A stretch of 64,000 nt of DNA from Anadara kagoshimensis (Eukaryota > Mollusca > Bivalvia > Arcoida > Arcidae), in assembly GCA_021292105.1 (NCBI GenBank), contig CM037862.1, positions 4,882,895 through 4,946,894 on the forward strand. The letters run 5' to 3'. Both the position numbers and the translations under genes were made by a program. Below, piece by piece: positions 1 through 13,766 of the stretch. Within the stretch, counting starts at the first letter, position 1. Every line of letters starts with the position of its first letter. Under the pieces are notes generated by a model. It was not told the origin of the DNA and ran no database searches. It was given only the letters and a program-made list of their open reading frames with translations.

Positions 1-420
1 CTTCTCCTGCTTATGGTGTATTTGTTTACCAATTAATACGCTATGGTAGAGCTTGTTCCCACTGCGGGGACTTTGTACAACGAAGTAGGCTGCTTGCAAA
101 TAAATTGTTGACTCAGGGATATTGCAAGCCTAAGCTTATCAAGGCCCTCAAAAATTGTTATGGCCGTCATCACAGTATTGTTGATAAGTTTGATGTCTCT
201 GTGTCCAGGATTGCCCATTGATATATTTGACGTCTCATAGTTCCATGTTCCTTTCACACACTTTTGATTTCACACGTGGCGGGTGTAGCTAGCTAAACTG
301 GAGGTGCTTACCCTTCCGGAGCACACGGTCTCACTTCCCTAGTGGAAGTTCACGTGTCTAACCTAACTTGTCAGTTCCAAAGTTTTTACTTTGCCTCTGG
401 ATTGTGATTCGGACATTTTT
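1..420 (+). mobile_element. Retroelement 3' end (RT C-terminal part plus 3' UTR), truncated by window start
   Basis: This decayed copy belongs to a retroelement family that recurs all over the window. The first part encodes, with stops, the region downstream of an RT domain and repeats almost base for base at 6195-6600. It is followed by a characteristic 3' tail containing gctagcta, a cttccggagcac block, acttgtcagttccaaag and attgtgattcgg. Other copies show an IDD-type catalytic motif and a downstream segment that resembles the RT-thumb region of Penelope-like elements. That family assignment is inference. Confidence 0.7.
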
Positions 421-671
421 AAAACATATATGAAATGTTGGCATTTCTAAGTTATATTTGGATCGTTGTTTGCCTTATCTTAAAGTCTGAGGAATCGTGC
501 ATGTTTGAATACTTTTTAGAATTCTAATTAATCATAGACGACCTAAAAACTGCGTATTTGTTTTACATATATAACACCTGTGTATTATATACTTGTACTA
601 CATAGATTGTTGAACATTTTTTCTCAAATTTAATGCATCTTCCTTCTAAAACCTCCTAATGTGGGTCTTGT

Positions 672-806
672 ACCATTTATTCCATAGTTCAATGTTCCTT
701 TCAAACAATTTTTATTACACACGTAAATGTGGAAGCTTACGTGTATAACCTGACTTGTCAGTTCCAAAGTTCTGGTTTGTGATTTAGACATGGATTAGTA
801 TGTTTG
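672..806 (+). mobile_element. Short 3'-tail fragment of the same retroelement
   Basis: It carries the tail motifs acttgtcagttccaaag and acatggattagtatgtttg with an internal deletion. Coding sequence is absent, consistent with a 5'-truncated copy. Confidence 0.6.
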
Positions 807-3010
807 TTTTTGAATATTTGCATTGTGTCATGTTCTTTATTGCGTTGACTGTGATCAAATACATGTACATGTTTTCTGTTGTACATTACTTTTTTCATTA
901 CTTACATTATAAATATATTGTTTTCTTGCATTATTCGTTTCTATTCTTGATGTTATTGCCATTATGATTACATAATTACAGCTATATACTTTGGATAATA
1001 TAAAACTTGTAAAATGTGGGACTGCGTATTATATATGCGTACAATATCGATTGAGCGAGTGTGTTTAAGGGTTTTACTCTATATACCAAACAAACAAACA
1101 ATATCAAATGGTTGAACGAAACCCACAAACTGCTGTAATTCCCTACGTAAACTTTAAAAGAAAACTTTTATGATCTAGAAACTGGCATGATCATTGTTAA
1201 AATGTTTATTGCTATTGATTAATAATGCCACCAAACAACAGCAAACGCATCATTTATAAAAAAAACAAAACAAAACATAAACACTCCTTTACGCAGCTTT
1301 TACTTCGAATACTACGATAAGTGACGTATTACTGTATTTTTTGGATTTGTAATGTGAAACTTGATCTGATGAAGTGACATTTACACAGAATAAAATCTTC
1401 TCTTACGGGCGGTTATACATGCACATTTAGATTTACATCGTAGTCGCATGTAATTTTTCCATTTTTCTTCGATATTGCGAATGGAAGTGTCAAACATTAC
1501 GTGAAAAACTCTCCTTAACTGGTACTTAACAACTGTTTATCACAGTATTAAAATGAAATGTCACCATATAATTAATTACTGCATATATTGACCATGTTAA
1601 ATTAATTCCCATTCAGCACAGATTCATATAACGTATGTGTTATAATCACATTATTATTATCACAACACTAAGAAGATTTCAATTTCTAAATACTAATTAG
1701 ATTTTCATGACTTTTCAACACAACGTTCATTGTATTTAAGATTCCAGAAAATCACGTGAACACGTCAGACGTGACTTGTACAAAACATCACACACATTAA
1801 TTATGTATAGTTATATACAATTGGCAAGTTACACGGCACCACGTAACCTTTCTTAGATTTATATATCTTGATCACAATCATAAAGGAAAGTGAAAACTGA
1901 CACGTGACGGAAAACATGTAAAATTTCACCACGGAAGTGAGGTCGGGTAAGGAAGTGTAAGGGGTTACAGCTTTCGGCCATTTATGTAATAAAATTTGAA
2001 ATTGAAGCAACATTAAAGTGTATAGATCTACAAATCATCTGGATTAAAAAGTCCTCTTCATATTGAACGTGAATAATAAAGTAATATCCTAGATCTTGAT
2101 GAATTTAATTAAATTCCATTCTACATCAATTTCTTTTTTTAGAGTACTCTTAAAGAGGTTAAATATACCGAATTGATAAATATATCAATAGTTCTACGAA
2201 TCATGTGACTGTATAATGTTGTTTTAACTGATAAATACATTTTTATAGAACAAAATACTATTGGCTTTCTAGGGTTTGATTCAGTACATGAAATTTTAAT
2301 ATTGCTTAAAACATCTAGGGAAAAAATATAAAGGATAAAAATATGTTGCAAATATCAATAGTAACATAGTTTTATGACGTAAAGGGTAAACTTAAAAATA
2401 TGAGACAATCAAATTGATTTGTTTCTATATTTCTCCGTTATCGAAATCAATGTCTAATGTTAATACACTTGTGTAAGGAAAATTGAAGTTAAATATGGTA
2501 GCAAACGTATCTATAAGCAATGGAACCCATGTTATCCCACCTCAGATAAAAATTCCTTATTCCCATTGGTCAATTGGTAACCTAAAATGGGGTTATGTAA
2601 GTTCACTAGTGATTATCTCCCTTGTCCCCCGTGTAACTTGTATAAATAATAGCATCGTCAAAGCGGTTTGCTGTTTCTGCAGATGTACTCATGTTTTGAC
2701 ATCTTGAAGATCAAGATCTTTGGTGGGATAAATTCATGATCGCTATCGCATCGCCCAATATAAATTTATATGTTTCCGTTTTAGGTCACTAAATCACTGT
2801 GTAACTAACAATACATATATCATAATCTTTGAGAACATAAAATTGACGTGACCGATTGTTCTGTTTCATATTAGACATTACTTGTATATGATAAATCTTA
2901 ATGTTATCTTCTTCGAAATCATATTATGTTTTTTTAGAGATACTGAATCTCTCGTCTTCACTGAACAATCGACATGATGAAAAATTACATCAAGTCCCAG
3001 ATGAAGTAAA
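807..3010. other. Non-coding, AT-rich stretch
   Basis: I see no exon-like reading frame, tRNA or structured repeat here. Open frames are under 75 codons, composition-driven and without recognisable motifs. Confidence 0.5.
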
Positions 3011-3013
3011 CCT

Positions 3014-3110
3014 ACCGTCATCACAATATTGTAGACAAGCATGATGTCTTTGTATCCAAACTTCTCCTGGATCAATTTGACGTCCCATGTTCCAGTTCAA
3101 TGTTTCCTAC
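3014..3110 (+). mobile_element. Small retroelement fragment
   Basis: The order ccgtcatcacaatattgt, then gatgtctttgtatcca, then tttgacgtcccat matches the end of the RT-derived reading frame at 150-245 and 6360-6440. It is diverged and lacks the tail. Confidence 0.55.
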
Positions 3111-4249
3111 TTCTTGAAATCGATGTTATTTCTCGTTTTTTTTTCATATCGCCAATGTTTGTACCAATGTTGTATATTTCACTTTCAGAATTCGTCCTTG
3201 TTTATCAATGAATTCATCGTCAAAAGTAAAGGAATTAGTATATTTCCAGAATGAATCGAAACACTTTGAAATCATTGAGAATTAGAAGCTATCCCTCCAT
3301 TTGTATATTTTGAACCCTAAATTTGACAATACCTTTATTTTCCAACAATATAATTTTAAATGCATGCGGCAATATTAGTCTCTAGGAAACTAACACGAAA
3401 TATGTTTTGTCATTTAGTAACGTGACTAAAATAAAGAATGTGGTAATCATTGGATTGAATATATGTCAATCCTGTCGTGTTTGCATCCGGATTTTATTCT
3501 TGACTAGTAGATACAATATACTTCAATCTGTATATCAAAAAGACATTAGTTTTGCAGCGTGTTTGTTAAGGTACATCATTAAATCTAAAAAATATTGTGC
3601 ATGAAATTGACTTTAAAGTTTTGTGATTTTTAATTATTATGCCGTTGTAACAGTTCTATGGGTTGATTGGAATAGATAATAATTCAGATAAGAAAAATAC
3701 AGCTCTCTACAGTCGCAATTATCGTCTTAAGTTCATAGAATTCTGAAACACTTTTGAAAAGATAAATAGTTAGCTGTAATGGTACAGGATATTAATTGGT
3801 ATTTGATAACCAAATAAAGAGAAAATTGTCTTTCTTTACATAACATCGTATTACAAAATGACATTGATTTTAATATGCGTCTTCTGTCAATCTATTGGCA
3901 CGTAAAATTATGATTTGCCATTGAAAAGCGACGTGAATAAGTTACATGCCTTCTCTGTTATCCATCATGTCAGGGTCCGTTATCCATTCTATTCAGTGTA
4001 TCACTCGATGAACGTTTATGCCAGATTCAGTTTCTTTTTGTTCAAAGATTTATCAAAACGAGACATTGCACAATTGTTGCCAACGGCTGCTGTATCCCAT
4101 TTTCATTGATGTCTTCAAAAAAAGAAAAAAAACTTATCACAATTAAAGACAGGGGTAGAGATATGCATGTATAAGTGCTATATAAATGCATGAATTAAAT
4201 TGCTGAGTTTAAAGTAAAATGGTAAGGGCTTAACAAATCAACTGAGACA
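3111..4249. other. Non-coding stretch
   Basis: No gene or distinct repeat is recognised between the retroelement fragment and the start of the tandem duplication. Confidence 0.4.
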
Positions 4250-5686
4250 CCAAATTAATAAATACCAAACAAATAATTCGGCAATTCGGTAAACGGTCAT
4301 TTTATGCTTTAAAACCATTGGAACGTCACTAACTGTTATGTTAATGATCAATATGGTGTCTCTGCATACGAACTTATGCTTTCATTCTCAATTTTGATTT
4401 TATGCTTGATGTAGCTTGCAAGTTGAAGTGTGCTAACCCATTATCAGCACCGGTCTTACTTCCCTGGTTGAAGTTCACATTTTGCAGTTAATTTTAAAGA
4501 TTTCACAGATGTTTACTCTCCTTTACGATTTTGATTTGGAATGTATCGGTATGTTTGTGGTTAAAATTAAATTGATAAAATTGTTCTAAAATGAGCTTTC
4601 AAAACTTGCCAAAAAGAAAGGACCAAGATCCAAGACCTTTTTTACCTATATAGTAGCGACTCACATGGGGTTTTCCTCGATAACAGGTGCAGGTGAAGAA
4701 ATCAGGTTTTCCGTTTCCTTCACTCAAGGTAACATGTCTAATGTGAATCCGTATAAAAGTTCATTGTATATAAGCCTAACCTTTCTATTGTCTTGTCAGT
4801 AAACAGGATCCATAAAGAGGTCGTCATTAACATAGCTTCTTAATCCATTGCCTGATATGACCATTTGACTAAACTCAAGTCATCTAGACTTTTATAGCTT
4901 GTAAATTCGGTAAATGCAATCTCCTATCATACTTCATTATACCAGATAATGTGATATAGTCTTTTATTGAAATGCAAATCTATTCAATGAATATTAATAA
5001 GTTGTCATTGACATAAGTAGAAATTTATGTTATTTATTTCAGTGTAGGCATACTGTATGACCGTTTAGTTGTTCTATTATATAAACTGGTTGTTATTGAA
5101 TATCATGTAGATCTATATCATAAGACTACCTACTAAAGAGCTTTCTTACCATGCTTGGTTTGTCCTGAACTAATCCTAAGTATTGAAGATAACCCAATAA
5201 GTAAAATCTGAAATAATATTTTATAGAACAACTTACGGAGTAAACACAAACTCTTACTACCTACGTCTACGGTTCCATTCGATATGTTTATCTAGTTTGT
5301 AGTTGTAAAAGTTTCAGTTTATTGCCTGAAAAAAAGTTATAAAACTTATGCACGCTTGAAGCTTCACGAGCAGCTCTGTTTTATAATCAGCAAGCAATAA
5401 CAATAAGCAAAAAGCTTTTTTTACTCAAGAGGATCAAGTGTGATGAGAAATAAATTGTGAATTTAAATTTTAAATATTTTGAATCAATCAAAAGTAATAA
5501 TAGCTGCTGTAGGACTGGCTTTAATCCCGTTGTTCCTCGTGTACCGCTTAGAGTATGGGTCTATATGTGTGTATTTTGTGTGTCAAGTGACTCTTATTTA
5601 TACATTTAAAGTACTTCAGGTAGTCTAGAGTATGACATACAAAGGTGTAATATGTAATACATGCAGGCTATTATATAAGACCAATA

Positions 5687-6632
5687 TTGACAGCTTTACA
5701 TGTCTACATGCCTACAGGATTGTTAAGGTGTATACCTGTACAAATCAGCATTACTTATACCATCTACAAAATGTTGGAGTTTTTGATAGATAACATATTT
5801 GTTGTGTTTGGTAATATAGTTTTTCAGCAAACAAAACTATACCAATGGGTACCATTGCTTGCTGATTTGTTTCTTTACTCTTACGAAGCAGAATTTATGC
5901 AGAACCTTGTTAAATCTGGAGAAAAACTGTCGCCAAATCATTCAACTCAACATACAAATATATAGATGACGTTCTGTCTCTTAACAATCGTAAATTTGGA
6001 GATTATGTAAATGTCATCTATCCTAGTGAGCTTGAAATAAAAGACACCACTGATTCCTGAAGTTCTGCTTCATATTTAGACTTATACCAGAATTATGACG
6101 CACAGGAAAGGCTACATTTGAAACTTTATGACAAACGTGATCACGACTTCAATTTTCTATTGTCAACTTTCCTTTTTTATGCAGCAATATACCTGCTTCT
6201 CCTGCTTATGGTGTATTTGGTTCCCAATTAATACGCTATGGTAGAGCTTGTTCCCACTACGGGGACTTTGTACAACGAAGTAGGTTGCTTGCAAATAAAT
6301 TGTTGACTCAGGGATATTGCAAGCCTAGGCTTATCAAGGCCCTCAAAAAGTTTTATGGCCGTCATCACAGTATTGTTGATAAGTTTGATGTCTCTGTGTC
6401 CAGGATTGCCTTGGATATATTTGACGTCTCATAGTTCCATGTTCCTTTCACACAATTTTGATTACACACGTGACGGGTGTAGCTAGCTAAACAGGAGGTG
6501 CTTACCCTTCCGGAGCACCCGGCCTCACTTCCCTGGTGGAAGTTCACGTGTCTAACCTAACTTGTCAGTTCCAAAGTTTTTACTTTGCTTCTGGATTGTG
6601 ATTCGGAAATGGATTAGTATGTTTGTTTTTTA
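5687..6632 (+). mobile_element. Retroelement copy with RT core, frameshifted
   Basis: This is one of the longest RT-bearing copies. An open stretch reads LIDNIF, VVFG and LLADLFLYSYEAEF, followed after a frame change by a YIDDV catalytic motif at 5959-5973 and then TKLYDKR-like residues (here LKLYDKR). Stops and frame changes make it a pseudogene. It ends with the family's 3' tail (tagctagctaaacagg; ggattagtatgtttg). The order of motifs, with a GIPMGT/PLLAD-like block upstream of Y-I-D-D, is that of an RT; a Penelope-like origin is suggested but unproven. It interrupts unit 1 of the tandem duplication, so it inserted after, or was lost from one unit since, that duplication. Confidence 0.75.
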
Positions 6633-6697
6633 TTATATCTAAACTATTAATTAATGTAAGAAAAAATATTTCTTTTACTATAATTTCTTATAATATC

Positions 6698-6815
6698 ACA
6701 CAAAAACAAACAAACCAATCCATGTCCCAACAGGCAAAAACGTTAAACACGTGAACTTTCACTAAGAAAGTGAGGTCTGTACTCCGGAAGGGTAAATGCC
6801 TGCCTTCTGTTTAGC
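6698..6815 (-). mobile_element. Inverted 3'-tail fragment of the retroelement
   Basis: The tail motifs appear as reverse complement (aaacaaaccaatccatgtcc, gtgaactttcac, gctagcta). The matching fragment in unit 2 lies at 10165-10300, so this insertion predates the duplication. Confidence 0.65.
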
Positions 6816-9800
6816 TAGCTATAACAGCCAAATGTGTTATTAAAATTGGCAATGACAAGGACATGGGACCATCAAATGTGAAATATATGGATAATCTGAT
6901 ATCTGTTTCTGGTTGTCCTTGGCAAATTTCAGAACGTATTAATGCTTATTTCCTTAACTATTGATATAGATCTATGCCATAATGATGGATACTTATCAGA
7001 TTTGTTCTCATTAAAACAAGGTCTGTATATTTACATCATAAAATTTCTCATCCATTACGATCGAGGTATTTTATCCTTGACATTTTAAACCAAAAAAGTC
7101 TTTCACCGGGATTACTTATTACCGACAAAAGATGTCGTTCGGAGATAACTCCCACATATCATTTAGAGCATTGTCCATAGATCCATAGGTTCATCCCAAG
7201 TTCTTTTTCGTGACAAATTCCTTCTTCTATTTGCTAATAAACGTTTTGTTTTCATACAAATGACAGCTGTTGATAGCGAGCTCGAGATCATTTAACCAAC
7301 ATTTAAATCTCGCGACTTGCCAATGTTATTATTATTTGATAAGTGTTAATTAGGAAGGCTAATTGAGGGTAAAGAAAGAATAAGTTTTAGAGCTTCTAGT
7401 ATACATACGAGCGTAAGCTGACGATTAGAGTTATGTCTTCAAAGCACTGGAAACATCATGATATTAAAACATTTATCTATGAAAAACTAAGTTGCACCTT
7501 GGTACCTTGAAGCTTAAGTTTGTGCCAAACGAGATAAAGGCGATGGAATAATGAAAACGTTGAGATTGCATAGTAATGCATGAATTAGGTTCAACGCTTT
7601 ATATGATATATACGTAATTTAATTTTAAGGTGCTGCAAGTAATCATCTAGGTTATGTAAGATGTAATGACAATGGCAGAAAAATTGAATTATATAATGGC
7701 AGGTTTTTAAAAAGTATTTTAATTTATTTTGCATTACTTAACCTGTTTTAATTCGGCAGCACTTGACAGCGGTTTAGGAATAAAATTTCTAACAGTAGAC
7801 CAAAATTATTGAAAACCAAATATTTAAAAGGAGTTGAAAAAGAAAAACAAAAGAATGAAAAATGTATTTTAATATCTATTTCAATTTTGTTTGTTTGTCA
7901 AATGTTTGTAACCTTGTTACATTAGATGCATCTACCCATGATGTCGGCACCAAAGGTTGTTTTTAATTTTCATACGAGAAAAGAGTCAAAGAAAGCATTG
8001 CAATGCTGAAATAGTTTAAGCATATCACAAATTTCAAAGAGTAACCGCTATTACTCTTCCGGGAACGCTTAAACTCTTTCTTTCATTTCAAGCAATTAAA
8101 GAATTGCAAGGCATGATAAACTAGTCAACATTTGCTTGATCGGCTATATTTTCGTGCTATATTGTTGTATATTATTTTCCCAATGAGGATTACAATATCG
8201 CAAACTAGGAAATCATTTGGTAAATGTTCTTAATTACATACCTGATGTAAACATATTACATAATGTTGCTGTCAAACATATGACGATTATAGATAGTTAA
8301 AGCGAAGTTTACAGAACCAACCTTAAACTTGAACACTAAACATTGTTTATAGTATAAAAGTCAAAGCACCAAATGATTACAAATAGTAGAACATACCTGA
8401 CATTCACTTTGAAATTAATGATAAATGGTGTAACTAGTAGTTTGTTTGTTCAATTTTTATTGTATAACCATCATTAAGTGGAATATTACATTAACCCTAC
8501 AAGTTTGTCTATTTCGGAAACATACATGTATATGATTTCACACCAAGAAACTCATGTTTACGGTGGCGAGGGATTTAAGCGTAAACGAACACAAGACGTT
8601 TCTGTCATTGACGCTATATGGAAATATTATGTTAACTGCAATCCTAACTTGTTAATTTTATTCCATGTTCGTCATCTGTTCAAGTAATAAGAACCATAGC
8701 TTATAATGTTGGTCAAATTATCTACCATCTCTGACTAGATTCCAGAAAGAAATACCAAAATACTAAGCATGTAATCGATAACACAAGAAACTCCTAGAAA
8801 CTTGCTATGTATGGTACACATATGTCAGTTTCATTTCACTCATCCTTAACAGGTGACCTGACAACTTTCTCGTCTTCGTTTTTAATGTTTATCATTTTTA
8901 AGGCATAATTACTGTAATGGCCCAGGCACGATTTTATACGGACGGACAGACAGACTAGTTTGTGAGGGCTACAATAAATACCAAACAAATAATTCGGCGG
9001 TTAGGTAAACAGGAACTTCGCCAACTGATCTGTTAATGATAAGTATGGTTTCCGACCGTTTGTTTATACGTGGTGGTTCAGCTTACTAGACAGGAGGTGC
9101 TTACCCCTTGTAGCGCTAGTTTCTGGTGAAAGTTCATATTTTGCACTTAATTTTACATTTTCGTTTTCAAAGATATTACTCTGATTTTTTGGATCGTGAT
9201 TTGGACATTTATCGGTTTGTTTTTGGTTTACATAAAAGTGCAAAAATGTTCTAAAATAAGCTTTTCGGAACATGTCAAAAAGAAAGGACCCAAGACCTTT
9301 ATCACCTATAGGATGGGCTCACAGGGGGTTTCCTCGATAACAGGTGCAGGTTAAGAATTGAGGCTTCTCATTTCTCTCACTAAAGGACATGTCTAATGCG
9401 AATCCATATAAATGTTCATTGAATATTATGTAATTAAAAAAATAATAAAAAATAAACCTTTCTATCGTCTTGTCAGAAAACAGGATTCATACCCATAGCT
9501 TCTTAATCCTTTGTCTGATATGACCATTTGACTAAACACAAGTTATCTAGTCTTTTATATCTTGTAAATTCGGTAAATGCGATCTTGTATCATACTTCAT
9601 TATAACAGATAATGTGATTATAGTCTTTTATCGAAATGGAAATCTATTAAATGAATATTAATAAGTTATTGACATAAGTGAAAATGTATGCTTACTAGCT
9701 ATTTAGTTCAGTTTAGAGCCACAGCTGTAGATATAGGATGGCTGTTTAATTGTTATATAACATACACTGGTACATGATATTATTTAACAACATGTAGAGC

Positions 9801-10164
9801 TGTATCATGAGAATACCTACTTATGTGTTTTCTTAACATGTTTGGTTTATCACTGAACTCAACTAAGAATTAAGGATTATACAATAATTGAAATCTGAAA
9901 TAATATTTTAATAGAACAACTTACGGCGTAAACATAAACTCTTTCCTCCTACGTCTACGGTTTCATGTAATTTGTTTATATAGTTTGTTATTGTAAAAGT
10001 TTCAGTTCATTGCCCTAGAAAAGTTATAAGAAGCTTGAAGCTTCTCGATGAGAGGCTATGTTATATATTTTGCGAGCATACGAGACGAATAAGCAAAAAG
10101 CTGCTGTACAGGACTAAGTTTCATTAAATTAATTGTGAATTTAAAATGTTTGGAATCAATTCAA

Positions 10165-10300
10165 TCAAAAACAAACCAATCCATGTCCAAACCACATTCC
10201 GAAAGCAAAAGAAAAAAGCTTCAAAGCTGACAAAGTAGGTAAAGCACATGAACTTTCACTAGGGAGGTGGTGCTTTAGAAGGGTAAATGCCTTCTGTTTA
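10165..10300 (-). mobile_element. Inverted retroelement 3'-tail fragment (unit 2 counterpart)
   Basis: Reverse-complement tail motifs aaacaaaccaatccatgtcc and gtttagctagctata. It corresponds to 6698-6815. Confidence 0.65.
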
Positions 10301-12402
10301 GCTAGCTATAACCGCGACATGTGTTATCAAAATTGGCAATGACAGGAACAGGTGACTATCAAATGTGAAATATCTAATTAATCGTGGAATCAGTAATACG
10401 TTGACCAATCAAGGGCTTTAAGGAAAATGTCAAATACACTGTTTTAATAACTAAAATGATTTCTTAAACATGAACATAACAGGTAATTCTTCGAAGATAG
10501 GACGGATTTCCATTTGCACTGTCCAGTTAAATTTTAATTGTTAGCTGAAAATCCTAAATGACGAAATCATAGCATTTTGGATATTTTTGTATATATAAGG
10601 TTTCAAACAGTTTACATAGAATTTACAGGTTATGGGTTCATTGTTGATCAATCTTAGAAGACGCCTGTCAATAAAAAAAAGAATGCCTTTCATGTGTCGT
10701 TTCATAGTTAATCTGACATCTGTTTCTGGTTGTCCTTAGGAAATTTCTGAAAGTATTTATGCTTATTTCCTTAACTATTGATATAGATCTATGCCATAAT
10801 GATGGGTACTTATCAGATTTGTTCTCATTAAAACAAGTCTGTATATTTGCATCATAAAATTTCTCATCCATTGCGATCGAGTTATGTTACCCTTGACATT
10901 TTAAACCAAAAATCTTTTTAACCGAGATTACTTATTACCAAGAATAAGATGTCTTTCGGAGATAACTCTCACATATTATTTAGAGCATTGTCTATAGATG
11001 CATTGGTTCAACCCAAGTTCTTTTTCGTGACAAATTTCTTCTTCTATTTTATATTAAACGTCATGTTTTCACACAAATGACAGATGTCGATAGTAAGCTC
11101 GTCATGATTTAACTATTATTTGAATCTCGCGACCTGCCAATATTATTACTTTTTTAATGTTAATTAGGAAGGCTAAGTAAGTATAAAACACGTCTTTTCA
11201 GCTTCTGGCAAATATAGTTAATGATAAGAGGTATGTCTACAATGCATTGTAAACATCATTATAGCGACACATTTAACAATGAAAAACCAAGTTACATCTT
11301 GATAGCTTGAAGCTTAATTTGTGCCAAACGAGGTAAGGGCGATGGAATAATGAACACGTTGAGATTGCATAGCAATGTATGAATTAGATTAAACCGCTTT
11401 TATACATGATATATACATAATCTTAAGCTGCTGCAAGTAATCATCTAGGTTATGTGGGATGTAAATGACAATGACAGACAAATTGAATTGTATAATGGGA
11501 TGTTTTTGAAAACGTATTTTAATTTATTTTGCATAACTAAACCTGTTTTTTTCTGCAGTACTTGACGGTGGTTTGGGAATAAGATTTCTTACAGTGCACC
11601 AAAATTATAGAAAACCAAATATTTATAATAATTTGAAAAAAGAAAAACAGAAGCATTAAAATGTAATTTTAATATCTAATTTAATTTTGTCTCTGTTTTG
11701 ATTTGACAAATTTCAGTTACATTAGAATCATTTATCTATGATGTCGACACAACAGGTTTTTCTATTTTCCTACGAGAAAAGAGTCAAAGAAAGCATTGCA
11801 ATGTTGAAATAGTTTAAGTATATCACATATTTTAAAGAGTAACTGCTTTATTACTTTTACGGGAATGCTTAATAATATTTCTTCCATTTCAAGCAACTAA
11901 AGAATTTTAAGGCATGATAAACTATTCAACATGTGTTTGATCGGTTATATGTTATATGTTCATGATAAATTGTTGTACATTATTTTCCCAATAAGGATTA
12001 CAATATCACAAACTAGGAAATGATTTGATAATTGTTCTAAATTACATAGCTGATATAATCATTTTTGCATAATGTTGCTGTCAAACAAAGAGATTGTAAG
12101 TTTAGAGAAGTAAATTCAAATACTCAACCTTAAACTGAAACACGAAAACATTGTTTGTAGTATAAAATTCAAAGTACTCATTGATTACCAATAGTTACAC
12201 AAACCTGACTTTCAATTGGAAATAAATGCCAATTGGTGTTACTGGTAGTTTGTGTAGTTCAGTTACTTTTGTATGATCATCGTGAAGTAGGTTTTTACAT
12301 AAACACTACAATTTTTTTTACAAACATTCATCATATTACAACAAGGAACTCTCGTAAGGGGTGGCGAGGGATTAAAGCGTAAACAATTAAAAGGCGTTTA
12401 GT

Positions 12403-12905
12403 TTCTGTGAATTATAGTCATTTCGTACCATAACCATTATGTACCATATTCTTTGACCAATTCGTACCATACACACAAGCCATTTTAGCATATTGTAATG
12501 CTACCATTTTGCACCAACCACATTAAGATGAACGCTGTCAGACAAAAACGTTTGGAATTTGGGAATCTATGTTTTAAAAACGTTTTTGCTGAACTACGGG
12601 GACTAGTCATAAAACTTCCAAATGAATTGTGAAATATCCTATTTATGTTCTTTTTCTTCCTGTCATATTGCGAGTTCAAATCATATCAACGCTAATCAAT
12701 ATTCAATCAGTAATACTTTTTAAAATATTTCTTTTTCTTTTTAATAAAGAACCTTTTTAAATATGGTACAAGGTGTTAGTAGCACGGGTATGAATTAGAA
12801 AAAATAGGTACAAAACGGTCATAGGGCATGATACGGAGTTGGGTACCAAATTCAAATGGTAAATATGGTTTCGAAATGAACATGGTAAGAAATTATTAGC
12901 GACAG
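12403..12905. mobile_element. About 500-bp insertion absent from the paralogous unit
   Basis: Unit 1 reads straight from gacgtttctgtcattg into acgctatatgg (about 8596-8620). In unit 2 the same point is split by about 500 bp, with tttctgt present on both sides (near 12402 and 12906), as expected of a target-site duplication. The insert contains several gtaccat motifs near its left end and reverse-complement-like atggt motifs near its right end. It encodes no protein. It looks like a non-autonomous DNA element; the family is unknown. Confidence 0.5.
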
Positions 12906-13766
12906 TTTCTGTCACGAAAGCTATATGGAAATATTGTTATGTTTTCTATATATGGCTTGTTTTAGCTCTTGGAATGTTTGTCTTGGATTAGATAAACATA
13001 AGGGTGTCAATCATAAGGCTTATAAACTAGACTAATCTAAACCTTAATCCCAAATTGTTATTTTAATCTCAAGTTCGCCATCTGTCCAAATAGTAAGAAC
13101 CGTAGTTTGTAATGTTGGTCAAATAATCTACCATCTCTGACTAGATGGCAGAAAGAAATACCAAAACTACTATGCATGTACTCGATAACACAAGAAACCC
13201 CTAGAAACTTGCTATGTATGGTATTATATGTCAGTTTTATTTCAACCATCCTTAACAGCTGACCTGACAACTTTCTTGTCTTCTTGTTTAATGTTTATCA
13301 TTTTTACGGCATAATTACAGTACTATTGATTTAAATTTGGTGCTCTATCAAGCAAAAATAGTAGTCAAAGATAAAGTCTTAATTAAACTGTCAATGATCA
13401 CGTTCAGGGCACGATTTAATCTTCCTTGATGACGTTAAGTGAAGTTTCTCCGGTTGATGTGAAAATAATACTTTATTAAGAAAAGCTGATAGTATAGTAC
13501 ATGTTACATGCATTCTAGCAGCATTTCAGATGCAATTTGTAGCTAGCAGCATCTCAATTTACTCTATCCATATTTACATTCTGTAGGTACAGCGACTGCA
13601 AGTAGATTGAAAAATCACATGCGATATTATCCTATTTAATGCGTACAATTTTATTACATTTATAAGATTTTTCATATTTTTACTCTACCATTTCTAAAGA
13701 AAAGACCAATACCGTATTTAGTAGAATGAAGTATCACATGCGCTTTTGTTCTATTCATTGCTTACC

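Larger units (their letters stand above)
4250..8910. repeat. Tandem segmental duplication, unit 1
   Basis: The order of sequence blocks here is repeated in unit 2 (8968-13325). Matching anchors are ataccaaacaaataattcgg at 4262 and 8978, ctcgataacaggtgcagg at 4676 and 9334, gatatagatctatgcc at 6962 and 10780, and gacctgacaactttc at 8856 and 13261. Unit 1 is longer because it holds the retroelement at 5687-6632, absent at the matching place in unit 2. No coding exon is conserved between the units, so the duplication carries no visible gene. Confidence 0.75.
8968..13325. repeat. Tandem segmental duplication, unit 2
   Basis: Second copy of the block described at 4250-8910, in the same orientation and directly adjacent. 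It lacks the RT copy of unit 1 but has its own insertion at 12403-12905. Divergence is visible in every line (substitutions and small indels), so the duplication is not recent. I see no gene in it. Confidence 0.75.
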
